Of a stretch of DNA of 64,000 nt, positions 62,561 to 64,000 are shown in pieces; positions within the stretch are counted from its first letter, which is position 1; each line of letters starts with the position of its first letter. The notes below the pieces were generated by a model. It saw only the letters and a program-made list of their open reading frames with translations, did not search any database and was not told where the DNA came from. Origin of the DNA: Clostridium drakei (lineage in GTDB: Bacteria > Bacillota > Clostridia > Clostridiales > Clostridiaceae); NCBI RefSeq assembly GCF_000633595.2, contig NZ_JIBU02000039.1:45009-109008 (forward strand). Direction: 5' to 3'. The position numbers and the translations under genes are program-made.

Positions 62561-63916
62561 ATGTTATATCGCAATACTATAAAAGATGTATTAAATCTTG
62601 CACTTCCTGCAGTAGGTGAAATGATTCTCTATATGATGATATGGGTATTTGATACTATGATGGTAGGCCAATATGGAGGTAACATAGCTGTTAGTTCTGT
62701 TGGATTAAGCTCTGAAATAATCTATACATTTTCAAATATATTTATAGCTATGGGTTTATCCGTAGGTATTACTTCATTAGTTGCCAGACAAATAGGATCT
62801 AAAAGATTTGAGCTAGCCGAGGAATATTCATCTATAGGATTCTTAGTAGCTTTTATCATAGCTTTTATTGTATCCTTATTAATATTTTCCTTTTGTGGCA
62901 ATATGTTAGAAATGGCAGGTGCAACAAAAGAAGTAATGTATAATGGTAAAATATTCATGAGAATAGTTTGCATAGGAATTATTTTTTATATGCTTATGAA
63001 TGTATTAAATGCAATTTTAAGGGGCTGCGGAAATACAAAAACTCCTTTAATAGCTTCTATACTAGTTAATATAATAACAGTAACCTTGGACTGGCTATTG
63101 ATTTTTGGTCACTATGGTTTTCCAGAACTAGGTATAAAGGGAGCTGCAATAGCTACTGCTTCAGCTCAAATATCAGGATTTATATTTATACTTTTCTATA
63201 TAATGAAAAAATCTAAAATTAGACCTAGACTAAAATATATATTAAACCTCAATTTTAAAAATGTAAAAGAATTATTAAAATTAAGTATTCCAGCTTCATT
63301 TCAAGAAGCAGCTTTTTCTACAAGCAGATTATTATGTGTATTCATAATAATGCATCTTGGAAACATAGCTTTTGCTGCTAATCAAATAGTAACAACTATA
63401 GAATCGGTTTCATATATGCCTGGATGGGGATTTGCCATAGCTGCAACTACTTTATCAGGTCACAAATTTGGAGAAAAAAACTTTAAAAAATCTAAGGAAT
63501 ATGCCTATACTTGTATGGTATTAGGTGTTATATTGATGGGCTTTTGTTCTATTTTATATTTAATCTTTCCTAGCTTTTTAATAAAACTTTTCATAAATTC
63601 AAAAGAGCAGGAAGTTATTAGACTAGGAAGTCTATGCCTTATGGTAGCTGCTGCAGAACAAGTTCCTATGGCAGTTTCCATGATACTTGGAGGTGCTCTT
63701 AAAGGCATAGGAGATACTAAAACACCTTTTATAATTTCACTTATTTCTAGTTGGTTAATACGACTTCCTTTAATGTTTTATTTTATATTTATATTAAAGG
63801 TTTCTGTAGTATATGTATGGTGGATTACTGCCATTCAATGGGCATTTGAAGGCATCACTATGTTCATTTTATTTAAAAAGAAATTTAGGTCACTTTCAAA
63901 ACAAGCAGAAGCTTAA
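62561..63916 (+). CDS. MATE-family multidrug efflux transporter
   Basis: 451 residues with about 12 membrane segments. Antiporter that expels cations and drugs using Na+ or H+. Seen: the MATE N-half LNLALPAVGEMILYMMIWVFDTMMVGQYGG, RGCGNTKTPLIASIL, and the C-half counterpart ALKGIGDTKTPFIISLISS. RBS GGAGG 6 nt before ATG. Substrate not predictable. The remaining 84 bp of the window hold nothing I can identify. Confidence 0.92.
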   Translation: MLYRNTIKDVLNLALPAVGEMILYMMIWVFDTMMVGQYGGNIAVSSVGLSSEIIYTFSNIFIAMGLSVGITSLVARQIGSKRFELAEEYSSIGFLVAFIIAFIVSLLIFSFCGNMLEMAGATKEVMYNGKIFMRIVCIGIIFYMLMNVLNAILRGCGNTKTPLIASILVNIITVTLDWLLIFGHYGFPELGIKGAAIATASAQISGFIFILFYIMKKSKIRPRLKYILNLNFKNVKELLKLSIPASFQEAAFSTSRLLCVFIIMHLGNIAFAANQIVTTIESVSYMPGWGFAIAATTLSGHKFGEKNFKKSKEYAYTCMVLGVILMGFCSILYLIFPSFLIKLFINSKEQEVIRLGSLCLMVAAAEQVPMAVSMILGGALKGIGDTKTPFIISLISSWLIRLPLMFYFIFILKVSVVYVWWITAIQWAFEGITMFILFKKKFRSLSKQAEA

Positions 63917-64000
63917 ACTTCATAATCTGAGCACATTGCAACGTAATGGTGCAGTGGAAGTTTGAGTTTCAACTTTTATTCCATGGTATATCTAATTTAA

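Noticed and set aside
63917..64000. Possible gene start or terminator at the window edge
   Set aside because: No hairpin with a T-run and no start with a ribosome-binding site could be supported in 84 bp.

Overview
The window is AT-rich, gene-dense chromosomal DNA from a spore-forming, amino-acid-fermenting Clostridium. The evidence is two complete D-proline reductase (prd) operons with an in-frame UGA (selenocysteine) in each prdB, anaerobic ribonucleotide reductase, CotS-family spore-coat genes, T-box leaders on ileS and metG, and the order metG-tatD-yabE-like-rnmV-rsmA seen in Firmicutes. The gene set suits proteolytic C. botulinum group I / C. sporogenes. That species call is inference from gene content.

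Layout. 1-5.3 kb: a spore-coat-type cluster of two family-4 glycosyltransferases flanking two CotS-type kinase-fold proteins, a degenerate CotS relative and a lysine-rich small protein. 5.4-12.8 kb: an orphan sugar-type binding lipoprotein, a radical SAM protein, larB-larC (nickel-pincer cofactor synthesis), a mannose-1-phosphate guanylyltransferase, a GIY-YIG protein and a 3-methyladenine DNA glycosylase. 12.9-31.4 kb: two tandem prd operons, both on the minus strand, with the regulator gene prdR upstream. Operon A (nearer prdR) is prdC, a truncated prdA-like gene, prdA, an 86-codon gene, prdB, prdD, prdE, prdF and a TSUP permease. Operon B repeats this order without the truncated prdA. Each has its own sigma-54 promoter, an upstream array of TGTCA/TGACA sites including a palindrome with a shared core, a Rho-independent terminator, and a hairpin between prdB and prdD. 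31.5-41 kb: a 1361-residue helicase with a nuclease-like tail, a RocB-type M20 peptidase, a lipoprotein, a DedA protein and a CcpA-like LacI regulator. 41-64 kb: housekeeping genes, namely ileS with T-box, a two-domain amidase, nrdD-nrdG with an NrdR box, a TPP riboswitch with thiT, an Mrp-type ATPase, small secreted or anchored proteins, rsmA, rnmV, a 3D/G5 protein, tatD, metG with T-box, a family-4-type uracil-DNA glycosylase and a MATE exporter.

How the genes work together. PrdF interconverts L- and D-proline. PrdA (pyruvoyl precursor) and PrdB (selenoprotein) form the reductase that opens D-proline to 5-aminovalerate. PrdC, related to RnfC, is the likely electron donor. PrdR (CBS-PAS-AAA+-Fis) is expected to activate both operons through sigma-54. 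Both copies keep every catalytic residue I can check, so neither looks like a decaying duplicate. The most notable points are the double operon with a shared operator code, the internally deleted PrdA fragment, the split PrdA-like pair PrdD/PrdE, and the hairpins that keep their position but not their sequence.

Start codons were reassigned from ribosome-binding sites where the longest reading frame was misleading (larC, manC-like, prdC, prdD, prdR, helicase, thiT, mrp, 3D protein, uracil-DNA glycosylase and others). No tRNA, rRNA, CRISPR array, insertion sequence or phage gene was seen.
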